This document shows positions 8,830-18,339 of a stretch of DNA of 64,000 nucleotides, piece by piece. The notes under the pieces are model-generated. The model saw only the letters and a program-made list of their open reading frames with translations, was not told where the DNA came from and ran no database searches. The translations under genes and the position numbers were made by a program. Within the stretch, counting starts at the first letter, position 1; each line of letters starts with the position of its first letter. Where the stretch lies: positions 1,100,501-1,164,500 of the forward strand of contig NZ_CP012184.1 in the NCBI RefSeq assembly GCF_001420995.1, given 5' to 3'. This DNA comes from Pseudonocardia sp. EC080619-01 (lineage in GTDB: Bacteria; Actinomycetota; Actinomycetes; Mycobacteriales; Pseudonocardiaceae).

Positions 8830-9279
8830 TCAGGAACGCGCCAGCGCCGCGCCCGCCCACACGAAGGTCAGCAGCACGACCGCGATCACGCCCAGCACCA
8901 GCCCGAACCCGGGCCCGCCCGCGGCGCCGGTCTGCTGCGACCAGATCGCCCAGACACCGTTCACCGACGAGATGCCGCAGCCGAAGGCGGCGAGCCAGGC
9001 CAGCACCCACAGCCGGGTGAGCAGGGCCGACGCGGACACGACGATCGCGAACACCGTCAGCGTGACGGAGAACAGCCGGGGCAGCGGGCCCGCCGCACCC
9101 CCCGCGAGGACCTCCCAGCCGGGCGCCCCCGCCACCCACGGCAGCAGCAGTGACGCCACCGCGGCGACGACCGCGACCGCGATCAGCATGGCCCGCGTGC
9201 CCGGGTCGATCCGCCGGGTCGCGGCCCGGCCGGCGTCGTCGATCTCCGCGCGGGTCTCCGGCGTCACGTCGCTGCTCAT
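8830..9279 (-). CDS. four-helix membrane protein (Rv2732c-like)
   Basis: This 149-residue membrane protein is encoded 10 nt downstream of miaB on the same strand. A 28-residue charged N-terminus precedes four hydrophobic segments (MLIAVAVVAAVASLLLPW, LFSVTLTVFAIVVSASALL, LWVLAWLAAFGCGISSVNG, FGLVLGVIAVVLLTFVWAG). The ATG at 9279 has AGGAGG 6 nt upstream. Rv2732c sits next to miaB in M. tuberculosis. No functional motif is visible. Confidence 0.85.
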   Translation of the reverse strand: MSSDVTPETRAEIDDAGRAATRRIDPGTRAMLIAVAVVAAVASLLLPWVAGAPGWEVLAGGAAGPLPRLFSVTLTVFAIVVSASALLTRLWVLAWLAAFGCGISSVNGVWAIWSQQTGAAGGPGFGLVLGVIAVVLLTFVWAGAALARS

Positions 9280-9289
9280 CGGATCCTCC

Positions 9290-10768
9290 TCAGGGGGCCG
9301 GGACGGCGCACGGCGACTCGGGTGCCGGCTCCTCGGCCGGCTTCCCGAAGGCGGGCAGTCCCAGGGTGGTGGGCGCGCCGGTGGGCCGGGTCCCGGCCTC
9401 GGCCGCGTCCCCGGCACGGGTGCGGCGGTGGGTCGTGACCCCGCCGTCGGCGACGAGATGGTGCGGGGCGCCGTAGTCGATCCGGACGGTGACGAGGTCG
9501 CCGGGCCGGATCCCGGTCGCGTCGCCCGGGGCGAAGTGGACGAGCCGCCCGTCGCGCGCCCGGCCGGTGAGCCGGCGGGTGGCGTCGTCCTTGCGGCCCT
9601 CGCCGGTGGAGACGAGGAGCTCGACCTCCCGGCCCTCCTGCGCGCGGTTCTCCTCCCAGGAGATCTCCTCCTGGAGGGCGACGAGACGCTCGTAGCGCTC
9701 CTGCACGACCTTCTTGGGCAGCTGCCCGTCCATGTCGGCGGCCGGCGTCCCGGGGCGGGGCGAGTACTGGAACGTGAAGGCCTGGGAGAACCGGGCCGCG
9801 GCGACGACGTCGAGGGTCGCCTGGAAGTCCTCCTCGGTCTCGCCCGGGAAGCCGACGATGATGTCGGTGGAGATCGCCGCGTGCGGGATGGACTCCCGCA
9901 CGTCGGACAGGATCCGCAGGAAGCGGTCCGACCGGTAGGAGCGGCGCATCCGGCGCAGGACGGCGTCGGAGCCCGACTGCAGCGGCATGTGCAGCTGCGG
10001 GCAGACGTTCGGCGTCTCCGCCATCGCGGCGATCACGTCGGAGGTGAAGTCGCGCGGGTGCGGCGAGGTGAAGCGGACCCGCTCCAGGCCCTCGACGCCG
10101 CCGCAGGCCCGCAGCAGCTTCGAGAACGCCTCCCGGTCGCCCATGTCCTGGCCGTAGGCGTTGACGTTCTGGCCGAGCAGCGTCACCTCGAGCACGCCCT
10201 CGGCGGCCAGCGCCTCGACCTCGGCGAGCACGTCGCCGGGGCGCCGGTCGCGCTCCTTGCCGCGCAGCGCGGGCACGATGCAGAAGGTGCACGTGTTGTT
10301 GCAGCCGACCGAGATCGACACCCAGCCCGCGTAGGCGGACTCGCGGCGGGCCGGCAGCGTCGAGGGGAACACCTCGAGCGACTCGGCGATCTCGACCTGC
10401 GCGGTCTCGTTGTGCCGGGCGCGCTCCAGCAGGGTGGGCAGCGCGTGCACGTTGTGCGTGCCGAACACGACGTCGACCCACGGGGCCTTCCGCGTGATCG
10501 TGTCGCGGTCCTTCTGGGCGAGGCACCCGCCGACGGCGATCTGCATGTCCGGGTTCGCCTGCTTGCGCGGGCGGAGGTGGCCGAGGTTGCCGTAGAGCTT
10601 GTTGTCCGCGTTCTCGCGCACCGCACACGTGTTGAACACGACCACGTCGGCGGCGTCGGGATCCTCGGCCCTGGCGTAGCCCGCCTGCTCCAGCAGACCC
10701 GCCATCCGCTCCGTGTCGTGCACGTTCATCTGGCACCCGTAGGTGCGCACGGTGTAGCTGCGGCTCAC
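9290..10768 (-). CDS. miaB: tRNA-2-methylthio-N6-isopentenyladenosine37 synthase
   Basis: MiaB is a two-cluster radical SAM enzyme that methylthiolates i6A37 made by MiaA. The product has 492 residues. The N-terminal UPF0004 domain carries the auxiliary-cluster cysteines Cys12, Cys48 and Cys82. The radical SAM motif CNNTCTFC gives Cys156, Cys160 and Cys163. A TRAM domain follows (about 370-440), then a disordered tail of about 50 residues. The GTG start at 10768 places [12 protein letters not shown] correctly. It is distinct from RimO at 48.4 kb, which has a different N-terminus. Confidence 0.96.
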   Translation of the reverse strand: MSRSYTVRTYGCQMNVHDTERMAGLLEQAGYARAEDPDAADVVVFNTCAVRENADNKLYGNLGHLRPRKQANPDMQIAVGGCLAQKDRDTITRKAPWVDVVFGTHNVHALPTLLERARHNETAQVEIAESLEVFPSTLPARRESAYAGWVSISVGCNNTCTFCIVPALRGKERDRRPGDVLAEVEALAAEGVLEVTLLGQNVNAYGQDMGDREAFSKLLRACGGVEGLERVRFTSPHPRDFTSDVIAAMAETPNVCPQLHMPLQSGSDAVLRRMRRSYRSDRFLRILSDVRESIPHAAISTDIIVGFPGETEEDFQATLDVVAAARFSQAFTFQYSPRPGTPAADMDGQLPKKVVQERYERLVALQEEISWEENRAQEGREVELLVSTGEGRKDDATRRLTGRARDGRLVHFAPGDATGIRPGDLVTVRIDYGAPHHLVADGGVTTHRRTRAGDAAEAGTRPTGAPTTLGLPAFGKPAEEPAPESPCAVPAP

Positions 10769-10865
10769 ACCCCGAGGGTAGGCGCCGCTGGGCCCGGCCC
10801 GCTGCGCGGGCCCGGCGGAGAGCCCTCGCGGCGACACGGTGACACCGCACCGGGAGGATGGCCGG

Positions 10866-11852
10866 ATGACGACCGGGAGCGGCACGGCGCAACGCGCCCT
10901 GTCACGCCGCACCCTGCTCGGGGCCGGGCTGGCGGCGGGCGTCTCCCTCGGTGCCCTCGGCGTCGCGGGCTGCACCGGGCCCGCGCCACCGCCCCGGCTG
11001 GTGATCGCCGGCGGCGTGCAGCCCGGCGTCTACATCTCGCTCGCCCGCACGCTGGCCGCCCTCTGGCAGGAACGGCTCGGCCCCGCCACGAGCACCGAGG
11101 TGCTGACCACGGCGGGCAGCACCCAGAACATGCAGCTGCTCGTCTCCGGCGCCGCGACCGTGGCGATCAGCCAGGTCGACGTCGCCGCCGACGTCGCCGC
11201 GGGCGTCACCGGAGCGACCGAGCCCCTCGCGCTGGCCCGGCTCTACGACGACGTCACCCACGTCGTCGTCCGGCGGGACTCGCGGTACCGCTCGCTCGAC
11301 GACCTGCGCGGCGCCCGGGTGTCGATCGGCCCGGCGGGCAGCGGCTACCAGCCGATCGCGCTGCGCCTGCTCGACGTCGCCGGGATCGGGACCGCGGGTC
11401 TCGGCGAGCAGGCCGGCCTGGGGCTGCCGGACGCGGTGGAGGCGCTGCGCGGCGGCCGGATCGACGCGTTCTTCTGGTCCGGCGGGGTCCCGACCGACGG
11501 CATCCGGGAGCTGGCCGACGAGCTGCCGATCCGGCTGCTGGACCTCGGCGCGGTGCTCGACCGGATGCGGGAGCGGTTCCCGGTCTACTCGGTCGGCACG
11601 GTGCCCGCGAACACCTACGGCCTGCCCGGCCCGGTGTCGTGCCTGTCGGTGCGCAACGTGCTGCTCGCGACCGCCGGGATGCCCGACACGACGGCACGCT
11701 CGCTGATCGACGCCGCGTTCGCCGGGCAGCCCCGGCTCGCCCAGGCCAGCCCGGCCGCGGTGACCGTCGACTCGCGCTCGGCGATCGGCACCCAGCCGAT
11801 CGCACTGCACCCGGGCGCCGTCGAGTTCTACCGCTCGACCAAGGGGTACTGA
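10866..11852 (+). CDS. TAXI-family TRAP-type solute-binding lipoprotein
   Basis: TAXI proteins are periplasmic binding proteins, usually of TRAP transporters; some bind glutamate or other organic acids. The product has 328 residues. A twin-arginine motif (SRRTLL, Arg14-Arg15), hydrophobic segment and lipobox VAGC (Cys36) predict Tat-exported lipoprotein anchoring. The domain then has [20 protein letters not shown] and the signature [16 protein letters not shown]. No TRAP membrane subunits are nearby. The gene instead faces a two-component system next to gluABCD, so it may feed ligand information to the kinase (inference). The ATG at 10866 has GGGAGG upstream. Confidence 0.9.
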   Translation: MTTGSGTAQRALSRRTLLGAGLAAGVSLGALGVAGCTGPAPPPRLVIAGGVQPGVYISLARTLAALWQERLGPATSTEVLTTAGSTQNMQLLVSGAATVAISQVDVAADVAAGVTGATEPLALARLYDDVTHVVVRRDSRYRSLDDLRGARVSIGPAGSGYQPIALRLLDVAGIGTAGLGEQAGLGLPDAVEALRGGRIDAFFWSGGVPTDGIRELADELPIRLLDLGAVLDRMRERFPVYSVGTVPANTYGLPGPVSCLSVRNVLLATAGMPDTTARSLIDAAFAGQPRLAQASPAAVTVDSRSAIGTQPIALHPGAVEFYRSTKGY

Positions 11853-11864
11853 CCGGCGCCGCGG

Positions 11865-13292
11865 TCACGGATCCGGGTGCTCCGGGACCGGATCGAGCCA
11901 CAGCGTGACCCGCAGGCCACCGCCCGGTGCCGGGTCGAGGGCCAGCGTCCCGCCGACCGCCGCCGCCGTCCGGGCGGCGATCGCCAGCCCCAGCCCGCTG
12001 CCCTCCACGTTGGTCTGGCCGGGCGCGCGCCAGAACCGGTCGGTGGCCCGCGCACGGTCCTCGTCCGGCATGCCGGGCCCGCCGTCGACGACGCTGACCC
12101 CGACCCGGCCCGCGACCCGCAGCGTCGCGACCCGGATCCGGCGCCCCCGCGGGGTGTACTTGAGCGCGTTGTCGAGCACCGCGTCGAGCACCCCCTCCAG
12201 CCCGGCCGTGCCTATCCGGGCCCGCATCCCCCGCGGCCCGCTGCGCCGCAGCTCCACCCCGTTGTGCTCGGCCAGCGGCTGCCAGTTCTCCACCCGGTCG
12301 TCGACGACGTCGTCGAGATCGGTCCCGGCGGCCTCCGCACCCGTCTCGACCGTCCGTTCCGCCCGGGCCAGCGCGAGCAGCCCGTCCAGCACACCGGACA
12401 GCCGCTCGGCCTCCTCCATCGCGGCGAGGTGCTCGCCGGCCGCGCCCGGATCGACCCGGCCGTCCAGGTTGGACAGGCGCAGGCGGAGAGCGGTGAGCGG
12501 GTTGCGGAGCTGGTGCGAGGCGTCGGCGACGAAGGCGCGCTGCGCGGCGATCGCCTCCCGGACGGTCTCGGTCATCCGGTCGAACGACCCGGACAGCGAC
12601 CGCAGCTCCGGCGGTCCGCTGCGACGGATCGGCGGACCGGGCGGGCCGCCCGCGACGACCGCGGTCCCGACCCGGCCCATCGCCTCGTCGAGCCGCCGGA
12701 CCGGGCGCAGGATCCACGCGGTGAGCGGCAGCGCCACGAGAGTCCCGGCGAGCAGCGCCAGCAGCGCCGCGCCGGTGATCACCGACCAGGTGCGCAGCTC
12801 GGCCGAGCGCAGCGCGTCGGTCGGCGAGACCGTCATCGCGGCGCCGACCACCTCGCCGTCGACCAGGACGGGTTCGGCCAGCACGATCGGCCGGTCGTCC
12901 CACGGCATCAGCAGCGGCTCGGTGGCCGAGCGGCGGCCGGCCAGCGCGACCTGCAACCGGGCGGCCGGGTCACCGGCGAGCTCCGGCAGCCGTTCCGCGG
13001 GGCGGGAGGAGGCGAGCAGCGCGCCGGACCGGTCGAACACGGCGACGGCGACGTCGTACACCTCGTCGTAGCGGGTGATCTCGGCGGTGAACGCCGTCGT
13101 CGCGGACCGGCCGTCCGGGGACTCGATCAGCGGCCGCTGCGCGGCGGAGGCGAACGAGATCGTGTCGGTCAGCCGGTCGGTGAAGACCTCCTCCTGGCTG
13201 CGCTGGGCGTCGGTGAGCGCCAGCGGCACCCCGAGCCCGGCGGCGAGCAGCCCGACGAGCACCAGGACGACCAGCAGCAACCGGCTCCGCAT
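11865..13292 (-). CDS. sensor histidine kinase
   Basis: The 475-residue kinase has an N-terminal membrane helix (about 5-27), an extracytoplasmic sensor region (about 30-165), a second helix (172-197) and a HAMP domain. HisKA follows with phospho-acceptor His260 in ASHQLRNPLTALR, then a HATPase domain with N box LDNALKY and G boxes VVDGGPGMPD and GSGLGLAIA. It lies 17 bp after the response regulator gene on the same strand. Its stop is 12 bp from that of the convergent TAXI lipoprotein gene. The ligand is unknown. Confidence 0.95.
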   Translation of the reverse strand: MRSRLLLVVLVLVGLLAAGLGVPLALTDAQRSQEEVFTDRLTDTISFASAAQRPLIESPDGRSATTAFTAEITRYDEVYDVAVAVFDRSGALLASSRPAERLPELAGDPAARLQVALAGRRSATEPLLMPWDDRPIVLAEPVLVDGEVVGAAMTVSPTDALRSAELRTWSVITGAALLALLAGTLVALPLTAWILRPVRRLDEAMGRVGTAVVAGGPPGPPIRRSGPPELRSLSGSFDRMTETVREAIAAQRAFVADASHQLRNPLTALRLRLSNLDGRVDPGAAGEHLAAMEEAERLSGVLDGLLALARAERTVETGAEAAGTDLDDVVDDRVENWQPLAEHNGVELRRSGPRGMRARIGTAGLEGVLDAVLDNALKYTPRGRRIRVATLRVAGRVGVSVVDGGPGMPDEDRARATDRFWRAPGQTNVEGSGLGLAIAARTAAAVGGTLALDPAPGGGLRVTLWLDPVPEHPDP

Positions 13293-13309
13293 GACGCTCC
13301 CCCGGTCGC

Positions 13310-13993
13310 CTAGTCCTCGGTGGCGGCGAAGCGGTATCCGACGCCCCGGACGGTCCGGATCAGCTCGGGCCGCCCGAGCTTGGTGCGCAGGGTCGCGACG
13401 TGCACGTCCAGCGTCCGGTTCGCACCGGCCCAGCCGCGCCCCCACACCTCGGCGACGATCTGTGCCCGGGTGCAGACGGCGCCGTCGGCGCGGGCGAGCA
13501 GCGCGAGCACCTGGAACTCCTTGCGGGTGAGCACGACCTCCTCACCGGCGACCGTGACGGCGTGCCGCTCCGGGTCGATGCGGACGTCCCCCACCGCCAC
13601 CGGCGCCGCACCCGCCGGGGCCGCGGTGCCGTCGTCGCGCACCTTGCGGCGGCGCTGCACCGCGTGCACCCGGGCGACGAGCTCGCCGATGTCGTAGGGC
13701 TTCACCAGGTAGTCGTCGGCGCCGGTGTGCAGGCCCGCGATCCGGTCGGTCACCTCGCCACGGGCGGTCACCATGAGGACCGGCACCTCGCTGACCGCCC
13801 GGATCTCACGGCAGACGTCGAGGCCGTCGGCGTCGGGCAGCCCGAGATCGAGCAGGACGACGTCGACCCCGTCGAGGTGGTCGACCACCCCGCGGCCGTG
13901 GTCGAGCCGGGTCGTGGTCATCCCGTGCCGGTGCAGCGCCGGACGCAGCGCGGCCGCGACCCTGTCGTCGTCCTCGATGAGCAGGATGTGCAC
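13310..13993 (-). CDS. OmpR-family response regulator
   Basis: This 227-residue regulator has a receiver domain with acidic pocket EDD (residues 7-9), phospho-acceptor Asp49 (LLDLGLPDADG), Thr in VTAR and Lys98 (VKPYD). A winged-helix effector domain follows (about 128-224; VWGRGWAGANRTLDVHVATLRTKLG and the RGVGYRF end). GTG 13993 is the start. It forms an operon with the kinase and is divergent from gluABCD at 14.1 kb, which makes that transporter a natural target (inference). Confidence 0.95.
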   Translation of the reverse strand: MHILLIEDDDRVAAALRPALHRHGMTTTRLDHGRGVVDHLDGVDVVLLDLGLPDADGLDVCREIRAVSEVPVLMVTARGEVTDRIAGLHTGADDYLVKPYDIGELVARVHAVQRRRKVRDDGTAAPAGAAPVAVGDVRIDPERHAVTVAGEEVVLTRKEFQVLALLARADGAVCTRAQIVAEVWGRGWAGANRTLDVHVATLRTKLGRPELIRTVRGVGYRFAATED

Positions 13994-14098
13994 CCGCGCA
14001 CCGCCCCTTCCGTTACGTGGCCGAGACCCTAAGGCTTCCTCAAGGTGGTGGACTGCGGTGTCCGTTCCGTCCAGGCTCTCGCCATGTCCGGAGGCAGC

Positions 14099-14857
14099 AT
14101 GACCAGCACGCCCGAGTCCCGCACCCCCATGGTCCGGATGACCGGGGTGCAGAAGCACTTCGGCGACCTCCACGTCCTCCGCGACATCGAGCTCGAGGTC
14201 GCGCGGGGTGAGGTCGTCGTCGTCCTCGGCCCGTCCGGTTCCGGCAAGTCGACACTCTGCCGGACGATCAACCGGCTGGAGCCCATCGACACCGGGACGA
14301 TCGAGATCGACGGGACTCCCCTCGCGGCCGAGGGCAAGGCGCTCGCCGCGCTCCGGGCCGACGTCGGAATGGTCTTCCAGTCGTTCAACCTGTTCGCGCA
14401 CAAGACGATCCTCGAGAACGTCACGCTCGCGCCGATCAAGGTCCGCGGGGTGTCGAAGGCCGAGGCGGAGAAGACCGGCCTGGCCCTGCTGGAGCGCGTC
14501 GGTATCGCGAACCAGCGCGACAAGTACCCGGCCCAGCTCTCCGGCGGGCAGCAGCAGCGCGCCGCGATCGCCCGCGCGCTGGCGATGAAGCCGAAGGTCA
14601 TGCTCTTCGACGAGCCCACCTCCGCACTGGACCCGGAGATGGTCAACGAGGTCCTGGACACGATGACGTCGCTGGCCTCCGAGGGCATGACGATGGTCGT
14701 CGTGACCCACGAGATGGGCTTCGCCCGCCGGGCCGCGCACCGGGTGGTGTTCATGAGCGACGGCGAGATCGTCGAGGACTCCACACCGGACGACTTCTTC
14801 ACCCACCCGCGCAGCGACCGCGCGAAGGACTTCCTGGGCAAGATCCTCAGCCACTGA
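14099..14857 (+). CDS. gluA: glutamate-type ABC transporter ATP-binding protein
   Basis: This 252-residue ATPase powers polar amino acid import. Motifs are Walker A GPSGSGKS (44-51), Q-loop FQSFNLF, signature LSGGQQQR, Walker [15 protein letters not shown] and switch His in VTHEMGF. The ATG at 14099 has GGAGG 4 nt upstream; an ATG at 14084 has no ribosome binding site. It is the first gene of gluABCD. Homologues in Corynebacterium import glutamate; the substrate here is inferred from operon identity and linkage to recX-recA, as in other actinobacteria. Confidence 0.92.
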   Translation: MTSTPESRTPMVRMTGVQKHFGDLHVLRDIELEVARGEVVVVLGPSGSGKSTLCRTINRLEPIDTGTIEIDGTPLAAEGKALAALRADVGMVFQSFNLFAHKTILENVTLAPIKVRGVSKAEAEKTGLALLERVGIANQRDKYPAQLSGGQQQRAAIARALAMKPKVMLFDEPTSALDPEMVNEVLDTMTSLASEGMTMVVVTHEMGFARRAAHRVVFMSDGEIVEDSTPDDFFTHPRSDRAKDFLGKILSH

Positions 14858-14969
14858 GCCGAGGTCCGGACCCCGACCGGCAGCGGCTCCCCGGCCGCCG
14901 GTCACCGGAGCACCGTCCCGCCGCACCCGCGGCACCCGTCCCACCACCCGTTCACGAGCGGAGATCATG

Positions 14970-15854
14970 ATGAAGAGAACCCGGATCCTGGTGGCGGCCG
15001 CCATGGCCGCCGCCCTGGCACTGGCCGGCTGTGGCCAGGAGGGCTCGCCCGGCGCCGCGGGGTCCGGCTACGAGCCGGTCGTCGCGCAGAACGTGACCGT
15101 CGAGGGCTCGCCGACCTTCCAGGCGATGCAGCAGCGCGGCCGCGTCGTCGTCGGCGTGAAGGACGACCAGCCCGGCCTCGGCTTCCGTGACGCGACCACC
15201 GGTGAGTTCTCCGGCTTCGACATCGACGTCGCGAAGATGGTCGCCGGCGGGCTCGGCTTCGCGCCGGACCAGATCGACTGGAAGGTCGTCCCGTCCGCGG
15301 CCCGCGAGGACGTCATCGAGCGCGGCGAGGTCGACTACTACGTCGGCACCTACACGATCAACGACAAGCGCAAGCAGCGCGTCGGGTTCGCCGGCCCGTA
15401 CTACACCGCGGGCCAGGGCCTGCTGGTGCGCGCCGACGAGAACGAGATCACCGGGCCGCAGACCCTGCAGGGCAAGACGGTCTGCTCGGTCACCGGTTCG
15501 ACCCCGATCCAGCGGGTCCGGGACCAGAACCTCACCACCAGCATCGTCGAGTTCCAGACCTACACCCAGTGTGTCGACCAGCTGATCAACGGCCAGGTCG
15601 ACGCCGTCACCACCGACGACGCGATCCTGCTCGGCTACGCCTCGCAGAACCCGGAGCAGCTGAAGGTCGTCGGCGAGACCTTCTCCGAGGAGCCCTACGG
15701 CATCGGCGTGCCGCTCAACGACACGGCGTTCCGCACCAAGGTCAACGACCTGCTGCAGACCGCGATCGACGACGGCACCTGGAAGACGATCTACGACGGC
15801 ACCCTGGGCAAGTCGGGCACCCCGGCCGACCCGCCGCAGATCGAGCGTTACTGA
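14970..15854 (+). CDS. gluB: glutamate-type ABC transporter substrate-binding lipoprotein
   Basis: This 294-residue family 3 solute-binding protein has a signal peptide ending in lipobox LAGC (Cys21). The amino acid binding fold shows RGRVVVGVKDDQPGLGFRD, TGEFSGFDIDVAKMV, YYVGTYTINDKRKQRVGFAGPYY and TDDAILLGYA. The second of two adjacent ATGs (14970) is preferred because GGAG then sits 6 nt upstream. A strong hairpin follows the gene, so gluB mRNA may exceed that of the permeases. Confidence 0.92.
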   Translation: MKRTRILVAAAMAAALALAGCGQEGSPGAAGSGYEPVVAQNVTVEGSPTFQAMQQRGRVVVGVKDDQPGLGFRDATTGEFSGFDIDVAKMVAGGLGFAPDQIDWKVVPSAAREDVIERGEVDYYVGTYTINDKRKQRVGFAGPYYTAGQGLLVRADENEITGPQTLQGKTVCSVTGSTPIQRVRDQNLTTSIVEFQTYTQCVDQLINGQVDAVTTDDAILLGYASQNPEQLKVVGETFSEEPYGIGVPLNDTAFRTKVNDLLQTAIDDGTWKTIYDGTLGKSGTPADPPQIERY

Positions 15855-15866
15855 CCCACCCGCTCC

Positions 15867-15901
15867 CCGGGCGTGCGGTGACCCCGTCACCGCACGCCCG
15901 G
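15867..15901 (+). terminator. intercistronic hairpin between gluB and gluC
   Basis: A perfect 16-bp stem (CCGGGCGTGCGGTGAC and complement) has a CCC loop and begins 12 nt after the gluB stop. Within an operon it probably acts as a partial terminator or 3'-end stabiliser, allowing more binding protein than permease to be made. Confidence 0.6.
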
Positions 15902-15935
15902 CCGGGGCGGGCGAGCACGGAAGGAGAACACCGCG

Positions 15936-16583
15936 GTGGACGTCCTGCTGGACAACATCGACGTGTACTGGCGCGGGCTCGTCGGCACGGTAGGACTGTT
16001 CGTCATCGCGGCGATCGGGTCGCTGCTGCTGGGCACCCTCGTCGCGGGCCTGCGGGTCAGCCCGGTCCCGGCGCTGCGCAGCTTCGGGTCCGCGTACGTG
16101 ACGATCATGCGGAACACGCCACTCACCCTGGTCCTGTTCTTCTTCGCCTTCGCCTACCCGCGCCTGGAGCTGGTGGAGCTCCCGTTCTTCACCCTCGCCT
16201 GCATCGGTCTGACCCTCTACACGGCGGCCTTCGTCTGCGAGGTCGTCCGCTCGGGGATCAACACGGTCCCCGTCGGCCAGGCCGAGGCGGCCCGCGCGCT
16301 CGGGTTCACCTTCACCCAGACGCTCGGCCAGGTCGTCCTGCCGCAGGCCGTCCGCGCCGTGGTGCCCCCGATGACGAACGTCCAGATCGCCCTGCTGAAG
16401 AACACGACCATCGCGTCCGGCTTCGCGGTGTTCAACATGGGCAACGTGTACAGCGTCCTGTCCGAGCGGGGGTACAACGTGCTGGTCGGCCTGCTCTGGG
16501 TGGCGCTGTTCTTCATCATCCTGGTCGCGCCGCTGACCCTGCTGCAGCGCCGCCTCGACGCGCGGTGGGGGGTCGCCCGGTGA
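15936..16583 (+). CDS. gluC: glutamate-type ABC transporter permease
   Basis: This 215-residue HisM-type permease has about five membrane helices. The family signatures are YVTIMRNTPLTLVLFFFAF and the EAA loop VGQAEAARALGFTFTQTLGQVVLPQA, which contacts GluA. The start is GTG 15936 with AAGGAG 10 nt upstream. It pairs with GluD in the membrane. Confidence 0.93.
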   Translation: MDVLLDNIDVYWRGLVGTVGLFVIAAIGSLLLGTLVAGLRVSPVPALRSFGSAYVTIMRNTPLTLVLFFFAFAYPRLELVELPFFTLACIGLTLYTAAFVCEVVRSGINTVPVGQAEAARALGFTFTQTLGQVVLPQAVRAVVPPMTNVQIALLKNTTIASGFAVFNMGNVYSVLSERGYNVLVGLLWVALFFIILVAPLTLLQRRLDARWGVAR

Positions 16584-16650
16584 CCGCCGTGACACGCACC
16601 GGAGGTGCACCGACCATGCCCGCCGACGTCCGTCCCACCGGGGAGGCGAC

Positions 16651-17529
16651 ATGAGCAGCGTCCTCTACGACGTGCCCGGACCGGCCGCGGTCCGGCGGAA
16701 CCGGGCGCTCGGCGTCGTCGGTGTCGCCGCCGTCGTCGCGATCGTCGCGTTCGTCCTGTGGCGGTTCTACGACGCCGGTCAGTTCTCCCCGCGCCTGTGG
16801 GAGTGGATCACCTACGTCAACATCCAGTACATCCTGCTGGGTGCGCTGTGGGCGACCGTCAGCGCGTTCCTCGTCGCCGCGGTGCTCTCCCTGGTGTTCG
16901 GGGCCGTGTTCGCGGGCGGCAGGCTGTCCGACCACCGGTGGGTCAGCGGACCGGCGACGGCGATCGTCGAGTTCTTCCGTGCCATCCCGCTGCTGGTCCT
17001 GATCTTCATCCTGTACTTCGGGCTCTCCCAGGGCCTCGGCATCGACATCGACGCCTTCTGGGCCGTGGTGCTCGGCCTGATGCTCTACAACGGGTCGGTG
17101 CTGGCCGAGGTCTTCCGGGCCGGCGTCAACGCGGTGCCGCGCGGGCAGCGGGAGGCCGCCTACGCGCTCGGGCTGCGCAAGACCCAGGTGATGACGAACG
17201 TGCTGCTCCCGCAGGCGTTCCGGTCGATGCTGCCGACGATCCTGTCGCAGCTCGTGGTGGTCCTGAAGGACACCGCGCTCGGGTTCATCATCCTCTACCC
17301 GGAGCTGCTCTACCAGGCGCGTTTCCTCGGCAGCCAGAACCAGCTCGGTGCCCCGATCCTCCCGGTCGCGATCGTCATCGCGGTCATCTACATCGGACTG
17401 TGCCTGATCCTGACCGGTCTCTCCCGGCTGGTGGAGAAGCGGCTCGCCCGCGGACCGCGGGCGACGAGCACCCAGGGTCCGGACCAGGTCGCGCCGGCGA
17501 TGCCGTCGGGCGCGGGCGGCATCACCTGA
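16651..17529 (+). CDS. gluD: glutamate-type ABC transporter permease
   Basis: This 292-residue permease is the second membrane subunit. A 20-residue cytoplasmic start precedes the first helix (ALGVVGVAAVVAIVAFVLW), and further helices follow. IVEFFRAIPLLVLIFILYF and the EAA loop VPRGQREAAYALGLRKTQVMTNVLLPQA are visible. The ATG at 16651 follows GGGAGGCG. A Pro/Ala-rich C-terminal tail of about 35 residues follows the last helix. The gene ends the operon before a strong terminator. Confidence 0.93.
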   Translation: MSSVLYDVPGPAAVRRNRALGVVGVAAVVAIVAFVLWRFYDAGQFSPRLWEWITYVNIQYILLGALWATVSAFLVAAVLSLVFGAVFAGGRLSDHRWVSGPATAIVEFFRAIPLLVLIFILYFGLSQGLGIDIDAFWAVVLGLMLYNGSVLAEVFRAGVNAVPRGQREAAYALGLRKTQVMTNVLLPQAFRSMLPTILSQLVVVLKDTALGFIILYPELLYQARFLGSQNQLGAPILPVAIVIAVIYIGLCLILTGLSRLVEKRLARGPRATSTQGPDQVAPAMPSGAGGIT

Positions 17530-17550
17530 GCCGGACAGCCTCTGTACGAC

Positions 17551-17581
17551 GAGCCCCGGGGACCCCGCGTCCCCGGGGCTC
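17551..17581. terminator. bidirectional terminator after gluD
   Basis: A perfect 13-bp stem (GAGCCCCGGGGAC and complement) has a CCCGC loop. It sits between convergent gluD and the ATPase gene, and TCTTC follows on the plus strand. Confidence 0.7.
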
Positions 17582-17589
17582 TTCGGCGT

Positions 17590-18339
17590 CTACAGGTGCC
17601 GCAGGAACGCGTCCGGGTCGGCGAGGAACCCGCGGGTGAGCACCACCGGCGCGGCGTCGTCGTAGCCGACCTTCCGGATCGCACCGTCGTCGCCGATCTC
17701 CAGGATCGTCGCGCCGGGCAGGGCGAGCAGCACCGGTGAGTGCGTCGCGACGACGAACTGGCTGCCCTGCCCGGTCAGGTCGGTCATCCGGCGCAGGACG
17801 GCGAGCGCGCCCGTCAGCGAGAGCGCGGCCTCCGGCTCGTCGAGCAGGTAGAGCCCGCGCGGGCCGAAGCGGTGGTTGAGCAGGGCGACGAACGACTCGC
17901 CGTGGGACCGCTCGTGGCCGGACCCGCCGTAGGCCGGCAGGAGCGGCGGCCCGCCCGCCCGGTCGAGTCGCTCCACCTCTGTCGCCACGTTGTAGTACGA
18001 CTCGGCGCGCAGGAAGAAGCTGGTCCGCTCCCGCCCCGGGCGCCGCGCGACCCTCAGGTGCGCGCCGAGGTCCGACTCGCTGCCGCGGGTCGCGAACCGG
18101 AACGAGCGTGACCCGCCCTCCGGGTTCAGACCGATCGCGACGGCGAGCGCCTCGACCAGGGTCGACTTGCCGGACCCGTTCTCGCCGACGAGGAACGTGA
18201 CGCCGGGGTACAGCGGCAGGGCGCCGTGCTCGCGCAGCCACCGGACGGCGGGCAGGTCGAACGGGTACCCGTCGGCCGGGGCGTCCGGGGCGAGCGACAC
18301 CCGGGCGACGAAGTGGCCCCCGCGCGGCCCCGTGGTCAC
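17590..18339 (-). CDS. SMC/RecF-like AAA ATPase, predicted ATP-binding protein
   Basis: This 249-residue single-domain ATPase has Walker A GENGSGKST (52-60), a signature-like SHGES segment, Walker B LYLLDEPEAALS (about 160-171) and a switch His in VVATHSPVLL. This is the layout of the AAA_21/AAA_23 stand-alone ABC-like ATPases found across actinobacteria. Its role is unknown. The GTG start overlaps the stop of the upstream S9 peptidase by 4 nt (GTGA), so the two are translationally coupled. Confidence 0.85.
   Translation of the reverse strand: MTTGPRGGHFVARVSLAPDAPADGYPFDLPAVRWLREHGALPLYPGVTFLVGENGSGKSTLVEALAVAIGLNPEGGSRSFRFATRGSESDLGAHLRVARRPGRERTSFFLRAESYYNVATEVERLDRAGGPPLLPAYGGSGHERSHGESFVALLNHRFGPRGLYLLDEPEAALSLTGALAVLRRMTDLTGQGSQFVVATHSPVLLALPGATILEIGDDGAIRKVGYDDAAPVVLTRGFLADPDAFLRHL

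Noticed and set aside
8735..11908. 1057-codon plus-strand frame
   Set aside because: It runs antisense to the membrane protein and miaB genes and out of frame through the TAXI gene, with no recognisable domain.
17522..18335. C-terminal extension of the S9 peptidase to 941 residues
   Set aside because: The extra part is out-of-frame translation over the ATPase gene on the same strand. The expected C-terminus lies in the neighbouring frame.
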